This document shows positions 1-5,948 of a stretch of 7,748 nucleotides of DNA, one piece after another. The DNA is from Clostridia bacterium. GTDB taxonomy: Bacteria > Bacillota_E > SLMV01 > PUMD01. The DNA lies in contig SKXF01000199.1 of assembly GCA_007128555.1 (NCBI GenBank), forward strand, positions 1-7,748, written 5' to 3'. The notes beneath the pieces are model-generated. The model made no database searches. It worked only from the letters and a program-made list of their open reading frames with translations, and was not told where the DNA came from. Made by a program: the position numbers and the translations under genes. Numbering within the stretch: position 1 is the first letter of the stretch; each line of letters begins with the position of its first letter.

Positions 1-1
1 C

Positions 2-742
2 ATCCTCGTGTATTTCATGCTCCCTGAGCCAGAGACCCGCAGTGCGAGCGGCTCACGAGACCCGTCTGCCCTTCATGCCGTCATGGTATCGCTTAAGAAG
101 CCTTACGCGATCCTGCTGTTCATACCCTTCTGCATGTCTTTTGCCGGCTCTGTGCTTTTCAGCATGATGGCTTACTACCTCATGGATAAGTTCGCGGCTA
201 ACGAATCCCTGGTTGCCATTGCCTTTGCCGTCAACGGTGGTATCGGGGTCCTGACCCAGGGGTTTCTCCTTGGAGCTGCCCTGAAACAACTGAGCGAGCT
301 CAATCTTCTGCGGGTCGGCATGCTGGTGGCAGCCCTCGGGTTTGCAGGTTTCCTGCTGGCACCGTCCTTTTTCTTCATCCTGGTGTGCGTGGCCCTCGTT
401 AGCATGGGGCAAGGTCTGGCTCGTCCCGTGGTCATGACGCTGCTCTCCAAGGCAACGGATATGGGCCAGGGAGTCACCATGGGGCTTCAGAGTTCCTACG
501 AATCCCTGGGGAGAGTTGCAGGCCCCCTGTGGGCAGGCTTTATCTACCTGCTATCCATTGAAGCTCCCTACGCATCCTCAGCCCTGATCTACATCCTGAC
601 CATGTTCATCCTCGAAAGGGCGCGACGCCTTCTGAACCAGGTGGCCGAGGAAGATGCACGGCTCGCTGCTATGGGCCCTCCCGTCCCTCAGAAGATCCTC
701 GCTGCTCCCAGCCCCATGGGCGACGGCTCGGCAAAGGACTGA
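2..742 (+). CDS. MFS transporter, C-terminal half (5' end outside window)
   Basis: This is the C-terminal half of a 12-helix major facilitator superfamily permease, an inner-membrane secondary transporter. The frame is open from base 2 (reading I-L-V-Y-F-M-L-P-E-P), so the GTG at 8 is an internal valine codon and the gene begins upstream. The charged loop after the first residues is the central cytoplasmic loop. About six hydrophobic helices follow, roughly at residues 34-54, 68-91, 100-121, 124-145, 170-188 and 190-207. The segment GQGLARPVVMTLLSK, then QGVTMGLQSSYESLGRVAGP, resembles the DHA1/TetA-like drug:H+ antiporter pattern in helices 10-11. The tail after the last helix is about 40 residues, polar and Pro/Ala-rich. 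The substrate cannot be told from this half; multidrug or sugar efflux are both possible. It converges on the radical SAM gene, 166 bases away. Confidence 0.85.
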   Translation: MLVYFMLPEPETRSASGSRDPSALHAVMVSLKKPYAILLFIPFCMSFAGSVLFSMMAYYLMDKFAANESLVAIAFAVNGGIGVLTQGFLLGAALKQLSELNLLRVGMLVAALGFAGFLLAPSFFFILVCVALVSMGQGLARPVVMTLLSKATDMGQGVTMGLQSSYESLGRVAGPLWAGFIYLLSIEAPYASSALIYILTMFILERARRLLNQVAEEDARLAAMGPPVPQKILAAPSPMGDGSAKD

Positions 743-908
743 TCAACACGTCTGCGCCGGGAAGCAGGTACGCCGGGTGGAAGATGTCGTGAGCTACCAG
801 CACGTGGTGGGGTAGGGGGTAGCACCTCATGCCCTGGGGTATCGGTGAGCAGGCGCACCTATGAAGTGACGGAGGCAAAAACCACTCCGAGGTTGCCTGG
901 CGGAGACG

Positions 909-1811
909 TCACCACCGATACACCCGTTGGATACCCGCTTTTTCGGCGATCCGAACCGCCGAGGCAACTTCATCCCTTCTCAGGCGTCGATTGAGCGGAG
1001 GATGATCCCCTGCACGGTGCGCGGGATAATACTGATCCATGAGATTGACGAAGGTGTCCGGCGATATCTCCTCTGCCAGGAACTCCATCACCTCTTTCGT
1101 CCCCGCATTACCCCCGGGAAGAACCAGATGACGGATCATCAGGCCGCGAATCGCGATCCCTCGTTCGTCGCAGGAGAGATCCCCCACCTGCCGGTGCATC
1201 TCCGCCACCGCTTTCCGGTTCACCTCGGGATAGTCGCGGGCTGCAGACAGTCTATCTGCCACGTCCGGATCATGGTATTTCATGTCAGGCATGTAGATGT
1301 CCACGACCCCGTCAAGAAGCTTCAGGGCATCGGGGGAATCGTAGCCTCCCGTGTTGTAGACCAGAGGCAGATCCAACCCACGTCGCGCCGCCCACGCCAC
1401 GGCGCCGAGGATCTGGGGAATCACATGGCTCGGGCTCACCAGGTTAACATTATGGCAACCCCTTCTTTGGAGAGATAGCATCATCTTTCCGAGGTCTCTC
1501 AGGCCCTGCTCACGCCCCACGGAGTACTGGCTTGTCTCGTAGTTCTGGCAATAGACGCATCGCAGGTTGCAACCGCAGAAGAAGATGGTACCCGATCCCC
1601 TGGTCCCACGGAGTGGAGCTTCCTCCCCCAGATGAGGTCCGTAGCTGGCGACGGGAGCCCGGTATCCGGTCCGGCAGTAGCCCAGATCTCCCCTACGACG
1701 ATCCACGCCACAATCCCGCGGGCATAAGCGACACTCCCGAAATCTCTGCCACGCCCGTCGGACTCTATCGGTCAACCTCTCTTGTCCCAGCTCCAGGTAA
1801 GAAACGGTCAT
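909..1811 (-). CDS. Radical SAM protein of the PflX (COG1313) type
   Basis: A 300-residue radical SAM enzyme of the uncharacterised PflX family, related to pyruvate formate-lyase activating enzymes. The 4Fe-4S/SAM motif is CNLRCVYC (C81, C85, C88), preceded by the family signature GEEAPLRGTRGSGTIFF. An N-terminal cysteine cluster (C27, C30, C34, C46, in CRLCPRDC...GYC) probably binds a second metal centre or Fe-S cluster. NTGGYDS (153-159), DIYMPDMKY (171-179), LVLPGG (229-234) and VNLMDQYYPAH (255-265) match the conserved core and C-terminal region as I know the family. Length is normal. The ATG at 1811 is preceded by GAGGTGA four bases upstream, which supports the start. The family's substrate is unknown; glycyl-radical activation is only a suggestion by homology, and no glycyl radical enzyme is present in the window. 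It is cytosolic and oxygen-sensitive by family. It sits 201 bases downstream of the HEWGH gene on the same strand, so co-transcription is possible but not shown. Confidence 0.9.
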   Translation of the reverse strand: MTVSYLELGQERLTDRVRRAWQRFRECRLCPRDCGVDRRRGDLGYCRTGYRAPVASYGPHLGEEAPLRGTRGSGTIFFCGCNLRCVYCQNYETSQYSVGREQGLRDLGKMMLSLQRRGCHNVNLVSPSHVIPQILGAVAWAARRGLDLPLVYNTGGYDSPDALKLLDGVVDIYMPDMKYHDPDVADRLSAARDYPEVNRKAVAEMHRQVGDLSCDERGIAIRGLMIRHLVLPGGNAGTKEVMEFLAEEISPDTFVNLMDQYYPAHRAGDHPPLNRRLRRDEVASAVRIAEKAGIQRVYRW

Positions 1812-2001
1812 TTGCTCACCTCGCGGAAGACGCTGTGACCATCAACAAGGCCCGTACACATCAGGAGAACGTGATCCAGAAGCAAGGGTAACTCACAGGG
1901 GGCAGCTGCACGCCTGTTCTGGTCAGCACCATCCCCGGATAATCTTCCCCTTCGCACCAGGGTCCATGCCGAAGCCCTCACCAGGATCGGATGAGGTTAG
2001 A

Positions 2002-2031
2002 GGGCCACTGGTTTAATCCTTCCAGTGGTCC
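2002..2031 (-). terminator. Hairpin across the stop codon of the HEWGH gene, possible terminator
   Basis: A perfect 7-bp inverted repeat, CCACTGG (2005-2011) and CCAGTGG (2022-2028), has a 10-base loop containing the TAA stop codon (2013-2015). Two more G-C pairs lie beyond one mismatch (A-C in the minus-strand RNA; a G-U wobble if read on plus). No T-run follows on the minus strand, so intrinsic termination would be weak; mRNA 3'-end protection is equally possible. Confidence 0.35.
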
Positions 2032-3254
2032 GGATCCCGGGGAACGTCTTCGGCGTCCATCTGTTCGATGCGGGCCCGCCTGCGCCGTAGACCGTAACCG
2101 AACCACCAGAGTACCACGATGAGCACCGTTGCTCCCATGAGCATGAAGGGGACGTCCCTCAGGTTGATCCGCAGATGAGCCTTCGGTGAGAAGTCTGCGG
2201 GATTCAGCGAGGCCAGTTCTGTGATGATCTCAGGGGCGAAGTCCACGAACGTGGGAAACGCCTCTCTCTGGCTGCGGTAGTTCTCCTCCAGGTACTCGGC
2301 CAGGTGACGGCTGAGATAGAATCCCCGCCCCTCGTTGACAGCCAGATCCCGCTCATAGGCCGCTCTTCCATACAGATCCTTCATGGCCAGAGCGCCAACT
2401 GCCCTGATGACCTGTTCGTTCACAAAGGTGTGTACGTTCGTATAGAGCTGATCGCTCATCTGTCCCTCCACGGGCTCGAAAAGGTGCTGCAGTTCAAAAA
2501 CCTCTCGAGCATGCCTGGCGAGGGTGGGGTCCACGTACGAGTGTCCCCATTCGTGTAACATGAGCCCGGCGAGGGCCTCGCCCTGTATGGGCCCATCGCC
2601 GGTTCGAATCACTCCCACCTTGATCAGTTCACCATCGGCGGTGACAACTGTGGCACCATACCCGCCTGCGGGGAACAGCGACGGAGCCAGGATGGTATGA
2701 TACTCCATCGCTGACCATCCGTAGAAATCCTCGAGCCACTGCACCGCGAGCGAACCATCGAGATCCGCGGCGACTTCCTCGGCCGCTGTCTCTAAGCGGC
2801 CCCTGTTTTGCTCGAAAAAGTCCGCAAACTCTGACTCTGCAGCCAGATCGATGAGAGCCATGCGGAACTGCTCCAGCTGGGCCTCGCCACCTGCCCTTCG
2901 AATGAGATGAACGTCGTAAGGGTGAACGATCTGCAGATGTGGGAGGGGACCGAGTCTGAACGCAAAGTTTGGGGGCAGATCATGGGCAAAACCTCGCGCC
3001 AGGAGATCCTCGGCGATCTGAACGGCCTCATGCCCTGAATAGGGCGCGAAGAAACGGTCAACCGCCCTGGAGTAATCACCACCCGATTCCCACCGGGCAT
3101 ACTCCTCCATCCAGGCTGTCTGCCGCAACACTCCAGCCACCAGCTCCATCCTCGGTAAGACGGAAACGTAAATGCCGGGCGCCTGCTCACGGATGACTCC
3201 AGGCGTAGCCTCCGGAGCACTGCCGACGGGTCGGAAGATAAGGAGCATCAACAC
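2013..3254 (-). CDS. DUF4932-like membrane-anchored putative zinc metalloprotease (HEWGH)
   Basis: A 413-residue protein resembling DUF4932 proteins, which carry a gluzincin-like zinc motif. LMLHEWGHSYVDP puts HEWGH at 234-238 (two zinc histidines and the general-base Glu). The NEQVIRA segment (279-285, with E280) matches the downstream Glu-containing helix of this family and is a candidate third ligand. The N-terminus is hydrophobic (LMLLIF) followed by RPVGSAP, a likely signal peptide with cleavage after A13. A C-terminal helix (about 369-388, ending VVLWWFGYGL) followed by RRRRAR is a membrane anchor, giving an outside catalytic domain and a short inside tail. Proteolysis is inferred only; family members are uncharacterised. 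The GTG at 3254 is the first ordinary start in this frame, but it cuts into the hydrophobic core, and the frame continues upstream with no ATG, GTG or TTG to a TGA at 3309-3311. The true start is probably ATG 3292 in another frame (see the frameshift finding). It lies immediately behind the aminotransferase gene, probably in one transcript. Confidence 0.75.
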   Translation of the reverse strand: MLMLLIFRPVGSAPEATPGVIREQAPGIYVSVLPRMELVAGVLRQTAWMEEYARWESGGDYSRAVDRFFAPYSGHEAVQIAEDLLARGFAHDLPPNFAFRLGPLPHLQIVHPYDVHLIRRAGGEAQLEQFRMALIDLAAESEFADFFEQNRGRLETAAEEVAADLDGSLAVQWLEDFYGWSAMEYHTILAPSLFPAGGYGATVVTADGELIKVGVIRTGDGPIQGEALAGLMLHEWGHSYVDPTLARHAREVFELQHLFEPVEGQMSDQLYTNVHTFVNEQVIRAVGALAMKDLYGRAAYERDLAVNEGRGFYLSRHLAEYLEENYRSQREAFPTFVDFAPEIITELASLNPADFSPKAHLRINLRDVPFMLMGATVLIVVLWWFGYGLRRRRARIEQMDAEDVPRDPDHWKD

Positions 3255-3291
3255 CAGGGCTGCGATCCCCGCCCTGGTGACACAAATACCA

Positions 3292-4419
3292 TTATTGGAG
3301 AATATGCCTCAACACCTCCACCGTTCTGTCAACATCGCACTGACGGTTGTAGAAGTTCACGGCAGCGCGCAGGCCTCTGCCCCTCAGTGCAAGGTAGACA
3401 TCGCGCGACGCCAGTTCGGAAACCAAGTGGCCATCGATGGTGGAATCTCCCGTGGTGAAGGAGACGATTGAGGAGGGGTAGACGGGCCGACGGGGACTGG
3501 TAATGTCCAGCCCCAGGCTCTCAATCCCCCTCATAAGATCCAGGCTCAGGTCAGCCACCCGGCGGGCGATGTCCTCTACTCCGCACTCGAGAAGAAGCCC
3601 CACGGAAGAGCCAAGTGCCATAATCCCCGGAAGGTTCCACGCGCCGGTGAAGAACCGTCGCGCATCGGGATGGAAACAGAGCCCTCCGGCCGAGTGCACT
3701 CCCCTGACCCCGTGGCGGCCAACCAGGGGTGGAGACATCTTCTGCACCACGTCCTTATGGACAAACATGCACCCATTTCCCCGTCCGGCCAGCAGCCACT
3801 TGTAGCCACCCGCCACCAAGATGGAAATGTGACACGCTCGAACGTCCACGGGCAGGACTCCCAGGCTCTGTATGGCGTCCACAACCAAAAAGATCCCTCG
3901 ACTCCGACAGAAGGACCCAAGGGTTCTAAGGTCCTGTCGAAAGCCATTGGTCCACTGCACATCGCTAAGAGCCACCACCCGGGTCCGGGCGTCAACGGAG
4001 CTGAAGATGTCCCCAACGGCCAGCCCGGGACCATCCCAGCGGACTCTTCGCACCGCAACCCCTTTGCACTGCAGGTTCAGCCAGGGATACACCAGGCTGG
4101 GATGCTCAGGATCGGGTATGACGACATTATCACCGGCCCGGAGGGGCAGTGATGAGGCCGCCAGGCTCACACCCTCCGACGTGTTCGCAACAAAGGTGAT
4201 CTCCTCGCTGTGTGCATTCATCAGCAAGGCGAGCTTCCTCCGCGCCCCCTCGATCTCGTCGGACACATGGGGTTCAACATGGGGACGCCCAAGGGATTCC
4301 GTCATTCGTCCGAGGAGACGAACGGTGCGCCTGGGAACCGGGCACTGGGCAGCGTTGTTCAGGTACGTCACCTCATCGATTACGGGAAACTCCTCCCGCA
4401 TGGCATCCTGGGACAGCAT
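3292..4419 (-). CDS. Aminotransferase class V family PLP enzyme
   Basis: A 375-residue PLP-dependent fold-type I enzyme of class V (SufS/isopenicillin N epimerase/kynureninase-like), cytosolic. The N-terminus (EFPVIDEVTYLNNAAQCPVP) is the typical substrate-entry strand. TSEGVSLAA (80-88) contacts the cofactor phosphate. EHPSLVYPW (105-113), VVDAIQSLGVLPVDV (179-193, with D181 on the pyridine nitrogen and Q184) and AGGYKWLLAGRGNGCMFV (203-220) follow in family order; K207 should form the Schiff base. LRGRGLRAAVNFYN (345-358) supplies the carboxylate-binding arginine. The C-terminal loop lacks the RxGxxC catalytic cysteine of SufS-type desulfurases, so cysteine desulfurase activity is unlikely. 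Epimerase, lyase or transaminase activity remains open. GAGGAGG lies nine bases before ATG 4419, fixing the start. Its TAA stop overlaps an ATG (TAATG, 3290-3294), suggesting coupling to the gene behind it. Confidence 0.87.
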   Translation of the reverse strand: MLSQDAMREEFPVIDEVTYLNNAAQCPVPRRTVRLLGRMTESLGRPHVEPHVSDEIEGARRKLALLMNAHSEEITFVANTSEGVSLAASSLPLRAGDNVVIPDPEHPSLVYPWLNLQCKGVAVRRVRWDGPGLAVGDIFSSVDARTRVVALSDVQWTNGFRQDLRTLGSFCRSRGIFLVVDAIQSLGVLPVDVRACHISILVAGGYKWLLAGRGNGCMFVHKDVVQKMSPPLVGRHGVRGVHSAGGLCFHPDARRFFTGAWNLPGIMALGSSVGLLLECGVEDIARRVADLSLDLMRGIESLGLDITSPRRPVYPSSIVSFTTGDSTIDGHLVSELASRDVYLALRGRGLRAAVNFYNRQCDVDRTVEVLRHILQ

Positions 4420-4428
4420 CCGGATCCG

Positions 4429-4435
4429 CCTCCTC
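4429..4435 (-). promoter_or_regulatory. Strong ribosome binding site of the aminotransferase gene
   Basis: GAGGAGG on the minus strand, nine bases before ATG 4419. It decides for this start over the internal ATG seven codons in. Confidence 0.75.
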
Positions 4436-4833
4436 GCAAGCTGGCATTACTATTAGAGCCTTCGCCAACGCACGTGCATACACCTTCCCACTCAATCCGG
4501 GGACAAAAGCCTTATCTTCCTGTAGCTGCCAGGGCTGAATGCAGTCAGTATGTACACATCACCCGGTGACCCTCCCGCCGTCAGCAACGATGCGGACAGA
4601 GATCCCCTGGACACCCGCTTGCTGCCCCTTGCTGCGGGGCTTCAGCTACATCACTGCCTCAGGCATGGGATCAAAAAGACACGGGTCGAAAGCGAAGCGA
4701 TACCGTCATGCCGGTCAACGCATCCATGAAATGGCGTTGTCACCCAGAAGGCCGTCGATAATACACGGGTATAGGGGCGATTCATCCCCGTTTCAATGTG
4801 AGGTATGAATCGCCCGAACGCCTGCTGCAAGAA
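4436..4833. other. Non-coding intergenic stretch between aminotransferase and amidinohydrolase genes
   Basis: About 400 bases without a convincing gene. It should hold the 3' end of the amidinohydrolase transcript and the promoter of the aminotransferase/HEWGH pair. I found no -35/-10 pair with acceptable spacing. Three small structures are visible: an 11-base odd palindrome TCACCCGGTGA (4559-4569), about 140 bases upstream of ATG 4419, possibly an operator; a short GCCCC/GGGGC hairpin (4624-4640); and the perfect inverted repeat at 4775-4815. The plus-strand 89-codon frame here has no recognisable protein character. Confidence 0.5.
4775..4815. repeat. 11-bp perfect inverted repeat (GGGCGATTCAT / ATGAATCGCCC)
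   Basis: Arms at 4775-4785 and 4805-4815 are exact reverse complements with a 19-base spacer. The near arm begins 19 bases beyond the stop of the amidinohydrolase gene, so it would fold at the 3' end of that mRNA. There is no T-run after it on the minus strand. The core GGGGCGATTCAT with its lead-in CACGGGT resembles a palindromic repeat that I recall as dispersed in intergenic regions of many bacteria, where the arms are usually adjacent. Here the arms are separated, so it may be a variant or decayed copy, or an unrelated terminator-like hairpin. Confidence 0.6.
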
Positions 4834-5766
4834 CTAACCTGAGCGCTTCAGGAACGCCGTCATGCAGTGAAGCGCTCCCCATCCCTTCTTAATCTCACTG
4901 ATGTCAATCTCGACAACCTCCACGCCTTCAGCCTCGAGGGCCGCCCTGGTCAGTGGGTTTCCGGCCGGCAGAAGAACCCTGCCCTGCCCCAACACCACCA
5001 GGTTGATGGCTGACCCCTGCTTGGCCTCCTGGATGGAAGGCGCCTCTATGACCTTGATGCCGCGCTGCACCAGGGCGTGCCACACGTCGTAGGGAGTCTG
5101 CCAGGGGAAAATGATGGCCAGCTTGTGATCGACCATGTTCATAAGCCCGTCCACATGGGCATGGCCGTAGGGAATCGGGAAGGGGATGATATGCTCAACA
5201 CCCATACCCCTCAGGGTCTCTTCTACCTGCCGTGCGCCCTCGGGATTGCACCGAACGCCGGTACCCAGGATCACGGAGCTCCGGTCAACCCACATTGCAC
5301 AGGCTCCCTCAAAGGTCCCGGTTCCCGTCACGGTCCGTACGATGGGCACACCCAGGTCGGCCAGGGTGGCAGCGGCATAGCGTTCCTCTCCCCGACGGCA
5401 GGCTATGGCCGGACGCCCCACGATTGCACCTTCTGGCGTCATGAAAACGAGGTCGCGCATGAAGAGGGCGTTGGGGCGATCTTCGCGCATCTCTTGCACG
5501 TAGTGGACCTCTGCCCCAGCCTCGCGGTATATGCGGGCCATCTCATCGTGCTGTGCTCGCGCAATCTCGGGGTCCATCACCGCGGTCCAGCGCCAATCGG
5601 CCGGATCTCCGATATCCTCAATCTCGGCTCCCGGACGCCGGAGCAGCACAGCGTCCATCTGGCCACATTCCGATGCGACTCCCCAGTCTCCCCAGTACTG
5701 GGATATTTCTTCCTCAAAGGGAGTCTCCACGGCGAACCACTTCTCTTCTTTTTCACCGTATTCCAT
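4834..5766 (-). CDS. Amidinotransferase/DDAH-like guanidino hydrolase
   Basis: A 310-residue member of the guanidine-modifying pentein superfamily (dimethylarginine dimethylaminohydrolase, arginine deiminase and amidinotransferase relatives, COG1834-like), cytosolic. Members attack the guanidinium carbon of arginine-like substrates with a cysteine. From the ATG at 5766: FMRD (102-105) gives the substrate Asp D105; FEGACAMW (152-159) gives E153; GHAHVDG (201-207) gives H204 and D206; GWGALHCMT (295-303) gives nucleophile C301. GTGVRCNPEGARQVEE and LLPAGNPLTR are further family blocks. Position 156 is Cys where DDAH and ADI have Asp in EAGD/EGGD, which is odd. The frame extends to a TTG at 5781, but GGGAGAG six bases before ATG 5766 supports the shorter form. 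Citrulline or ornithine release is possible; the exact substrate is not readable. It is divergent from the M14 peptidase gene across 182 bases. Confidence 0.85.
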   Translation of the reverse strand: MEYGEKEEKWFAVETPFEEEISQYWGDWGVASECGQMDAVLLRRPGAEIEDIGDPADWRWTAVMDPEIARAQHDEMARIYREAGAEVHYVQEMREDRPNALFMRDLVFMTPEGAIVGRPAIACRRGEERYAAATLADLGVPIVRTVTGTGTFEGACAMWVDRSSVILGTGVRCNPEGARQVEETLRGMGVEHIIPFPIPYGHAHVDGLMNMVDHKLAIIFPWQTPYDVWHALVQRGIKVIEAPSIQEAKQGSAINLVVLGQGRVLLPAGNPLTRAALEAEGVEVVEIDISEIKKGWGALHCMTAFLKRSG

Positions 5767-5772
5767 AATTAT

Positions 5773-5779
5773 CTCTCCC
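5773..5779 (-). promoter_or_regulatory. Ribosome binding site choosing ATG 5766
   Basis: GGGAGAG on the minus strand ends six bases before ATG 5766. It overlaps the codons right after the alternative TTG at 5781, so the TTG start is unlikely. Confidence 0.7.
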
Positions 5780-5833
5780 AACTATCTGGTAGTTAATCCC
5801 CTGGCACTTACTGACGACACTGAGAGATTTTCG

Positions 5834-5875
5834 GCACCAAATAGCGTTTTTCCTGCATTGACTCCAATGCGGTGC
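5834..5875. promoter_or_regulatory. Nested inverted repeat in the divergent intergenic region
   Basis: The inner stem is GCATTG (5855-5860) and CAATGC (5865-5870) around a 4-base loop. The outer stem is GCACC (5834-5838) and GGTGC (5871-5875), directly abutting the inner arm on the right. It lies between the amidinohydrolase start (68 bases from ATG 5766) and the peptidase start (73 bases from ATG 5949). It could be an operator shared by both genes or a leader hairpin. No regulator gene is in the window, and no clear -35/-10 pair was found for either gene. Confidence 0.35.
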
Positions 5876-5936
5876 TGGCATCCTCGCCGGAAGGAATGGC
5901 GGGTCATTGCGAGAATAGATAAAGGAAACCCGATTT

Positions 5937-5941
5937 GGAGG
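5937..5941 (+). promoter_or_regulatory. Ribosome binding site of the M14 peptidase gene
   Basis: GGAGG seven bases before ATG 5949. It supports this start rather than the internal ATG six codons later. Confidence 0.8.
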
Positions 5942-5948
5942 CAATAAT

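Noticed and set aside
876..902. AGGC...GCCT imperfect hairpin between the convergent first two genes
   Set aside because: The stem needs a three-base bulge and has no T-run; not convincing as a bidirectional terminator.
927..1478. 183-codon plus-strand frame opposite the radical SAM gene
   Set aside because: Antisense shadow; the minus strand carries the diagnostic cysteine motifs.
4480..4506. TTGTCC ... TATGCA as promoter of the aminotransferase gene
   Set aside because: The spacer is about 20 bases, too long for a standard sigma-70 promoter.
4624..4640. GCCCC/GGGGC short hairpin as a terminator
   Set aside because: Only 5 bp, no T-run on either strand, far from any stop codon.
4539..4808. 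89-codon plus-strand open frame in the intergenic region
   Set aside because: No ribosome binding site seen, no protein-like pattern, and its end runs through the inverted repeat.
5077..5796. 239-codon plus-strand frame opposite the amidinohydrolase
   Set aside because: Mirror of the real gene; no recognisable domain.
5907..5916. TTGCGAGAAT, also found at 7695-7704, flanking the M14 gene
   Set aside because: A single shared 10-mer in two spacers could be chance; no further similarity around it.
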